Shown here: positions 61,947 to 64,000 of the stretch, in pieces
Position numbering within the stretch: the stretch's first letter is position 1
How the letters are laid out: each line of letters opens with the position of its first letter
Origin: Piper betle
Lineage: Eukaryota; Streptophyta; Magnoliopsida; Piperales; Piperaceae
Direction of reading: 5' to 3'
Assembly: GCA_033002965.1 (NCBI GenBank)
Contig: JAURVB010013312.1
Span: forward strand, 62,001-126,000
DNA: 64,000 nt
Notes under the pieces: model-generated
What the model was told of the DNA's origin: nothing
The model's input: only the letters and a program-made list of their open reading frames with translations
Database searches by the model: none
Made by a program: the position numbers and the translations under genes

Positions 61947-64000
61947 ATGTACGGGTTTTCGATGTTGGATGGGAAGGGGGACGTAGATCTGGAGAAGGGT
62001 ACGGGGGGCACCCTCTACCCGGGCCTCTCCCTCGGCGAGAACGAGCTGCGCTGGGCCTTCATCCGCAAGGTCTACTCCATCCTCGCCGCCCAGCTCCTCC
62101 TCACCTCCCTCGTCGCCGCTTTCACCGTTCTCTACACCCCCTCAACCTCGCCCTCGCCGCCAGCCCCGGCCTCGCCCTCGGCCTCGGCGTCCTTCCTTTG
62201 TTCCGTACGCATCCCCCTCTCCGTTTTTCTCTCTCTCTCTCTCTCTCTCTCCATTTTCTTAATTGTTTGCGAATATTTGTTGGTTGCGGATTTATATTGT
62301 TCTTTCTTTGTTTGTTTTATTGATGAGGTGTTGTAGATTTGTAGAATGGATGATAATCTAGGTTTTTCTTTTTCATTTTTTTCTAGACATTTGTTTCCCA
62401 TATTATGATCTGTTACGTTGCTGACAATTTTATGATTTCTAATTTGTTTCATGAGTTTAATTTTTGATAAATTATATTTGGAATACATCAGGCGCCGTTG
62501 TTAATCCGTCAATTTGTTTTTTGTTGTTTTTGGGTTTTAAAAAATTAAATTGGCGAGAATGTTTAGGTTGTACGTTTTTTTCAAAAAAATTTATGATCAG
62601 AACAGTTCATTAGATGCTATGTGTGAGTTTTCTCTGCTTCTCTTTAAGTTCTTTTCTACCTTTTTTAGTAACTTTCATGGTCTAGAATATATAATAATTC
62701 ATAAAATAAAAGACATGTGCACCTAATAAGTACATATATAGCTTTTTTATGATATAAGAATGAATTTAGAATTTATAAAAATAAGTATTGTATCCAGTCA
62801 TTCTTCTATTTGAAGATGCACTTTTTAAAGAACACACCCTTCTCCTAAGGGAGTGGTGAAATTTGACATTATATGATATCAAGGTTTGCTATGTCATATC
62901 ATGTCGGACAATAAGGGAGACAACATATCCAATATATAGGGAAATGTGAACCTATCCGAGATTCTTTGTTTTAGTCTTGTTAGCACCCACCAAGTTGGTT
63001 CTAAGTTTAAGTTGAAAATGAACTGTTTTCTGTGATAACTAACGTCACTTGAAGAAACAGCCATGTTCACCTCATATAATATGTGACAATTGTTTTGAAG
63101 AGAGTTATTATATTCCAAAGTGCGAACACAACTCTTAAGTTCTTAATGGGTAGGGTTACCAACATAGCCCTGTTGGTAAGAATTTACTAAATTCTTGAAC
63201 TGGGCTCTAGTGAGTTAACAGGTAACGAGTGCTAAAAGGTTGGTTCAAAATCTTATCTAATACCACCAAACCTTTCTTTTACTTGGTGGGGGGCTAATTA
63301 GTATTCTCAAATTAATTAATTAACATTCCCTACTTAAGAAGAGGTAAATTTTCTTTGATATTTGTAGATATGATGACCCTTTTATGTATAAAAAACTAAT
63401 GGGCGTGGAACAAAACTCAATGAAGCATGTTTTGTTCCCACATTTATTGGCTCCTTGAACCTGAAGGATCATCATGTTCACAGTTAGGAGGCACCCTGTG
63501 GCTATTGACCCAATCAATGTTCTTTGGGTGGTTCGGGTTTGGGTTTATCCAGTGGGTTCAAATTTAAAAACATGTGGACCATAGCGTCATGATGCAATGC
63601 AACGTGCAATAGTTGCAAAACTTAGAAGACATTAGTTTGGTGGGCTTAATTGGACCCATTTAAGACTAGGTATACTTAACTAAATCTTTCTTTTGTATTC
63701 TTTGATTGTCCACTATACGATTAGCTTAAAATTTTTTTGGGCAAGTTACTCTTGCAAGCTGTCAGCGTATTCGCTTCAATCATGGATAGATACATTGTCA
63801 TGGGACCCAAATGCTGTCTAGACGGGGTTTGTTAGTTGATGGTTTTCCAATGATGTGTTCACTCATGATTAGGACAGACACGTTGGTGGATTGTGGGTGT
63901 GGTGCGTCCTAAAATATTTTGATGAGTTGACCTGTCAAAAGCAATAGATCTGTCCCCTTCGAATAAATTGATATGTTATCTTTTCATATTAAATATAAAC
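61947..64000 (+). CDS. LFG: LIFEGUARD-like Bax-inhibitor protein, 5' part
   Basis: Multi-pass membrane protein of the TMBIM/Bax inhibitor-1 superfamily, which regulates cell death and susceptibility to biotrophic fungi in plants. Only exon 1 (61947-62204) is recognised; it reads MYGFSMLDGKGDVDLEKG, LYPGLSLGENELRWAFIRKV, then the first membrane segment YSILAAQLLLTSLVAAFTVL. After that the expected family sequence PLNLALAASPGLALGLGVL is present but one frame away, because the C run at 62137-62141 appears one base short. The exon would end at TTCC before GTACGC. Intron 1 (from 62205) shows a CT microsatellite and no second exon before the window ends, so the gene continues to the right. Start chosen as the only ATG at the head of the conserved region. 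Confidence 0.88.
62228..62251. repeat. CT microsatellite
   Basis: Twelve TC units in intron 1 of the LIFEGUARD-like gene, shortly after the splice donor. It adds to the pyrimidine-rich start of the intron. Confidence 0.95.

Overview
This is nuclear DNA of a flowering plant. The genes have many GT-AG introns, GC-rich first exons in an AT-rich background, plant-only protein families (HUA2-like PWWP/CID, Mediator subunit 33, MATH-BTB BPM, thylakoid PsbP-domain, LIFEGUARD/Bax-inhibitor), and small plant transposons (hAT, MITE, TRIM). GC-rich 5' exons with moderate overall GC suggest a non-grass monocot, but I cannot name the species.

Layout, left to right: a non-autonomous hAT transposon (902-2892); a HUA2-like transcription/RNA-processing gene on the minus strand (3962-17343, 11 coding exons); a tandemly repeated AT-rich spacer; the MED33/REF4 Mediator gene on the minus strand (19234-27514, 12 exons, 1319 aa, fully open); a degenerate LTR-retrotransposon piece; two decayed genes, a PPR pseudogene (30495-32080) and a C2H2-exonuclease pseudogene (32631-35449) with a 373-bp inverted repeat in one intron; a BPM (MATH-BTB) gene on the minus strand (37686-42251, 4 exons, 411 aa); a GC-rich patch with a fragment of an intronless UDP-glucuronate 4-epimerase gene; a TRIM retrotransposon; a hAT-type MITE with a SINE-like core; a decayed intron-containing mitochondrial EF-Tu gene (48309-54932, minus); a PsbP-domain thylakoid lumen gene on the plus strand (55757-59898, 7 exons) with an intact TRIM in intron 5; and the first exon of a LIFEGUARD-like gene (61947 to beyond the window).

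The live genes are independent transcription units: two nuclear transcription regulators (HUA2-like, MED33), a CUL3 ubiquitin-ligase adaptor (BPM), a chloroplast lumen protein and a membrane cell-death regulator. I found no gene cluster of the operon or biosynthetic kind and no clearly new system. The most notable points are the multi-lesion mitochondrial EF-Tu relic, single-base frame breaks at C/G homopolymers in otherwise intact genes (possibly assembly error), a family of very small LTR elements sitting in introns, and a nested MITE/SINE. Exon borders were set by hand from splice dinucleotides, reading-frame phase and remembered family sequence; no database search was run.
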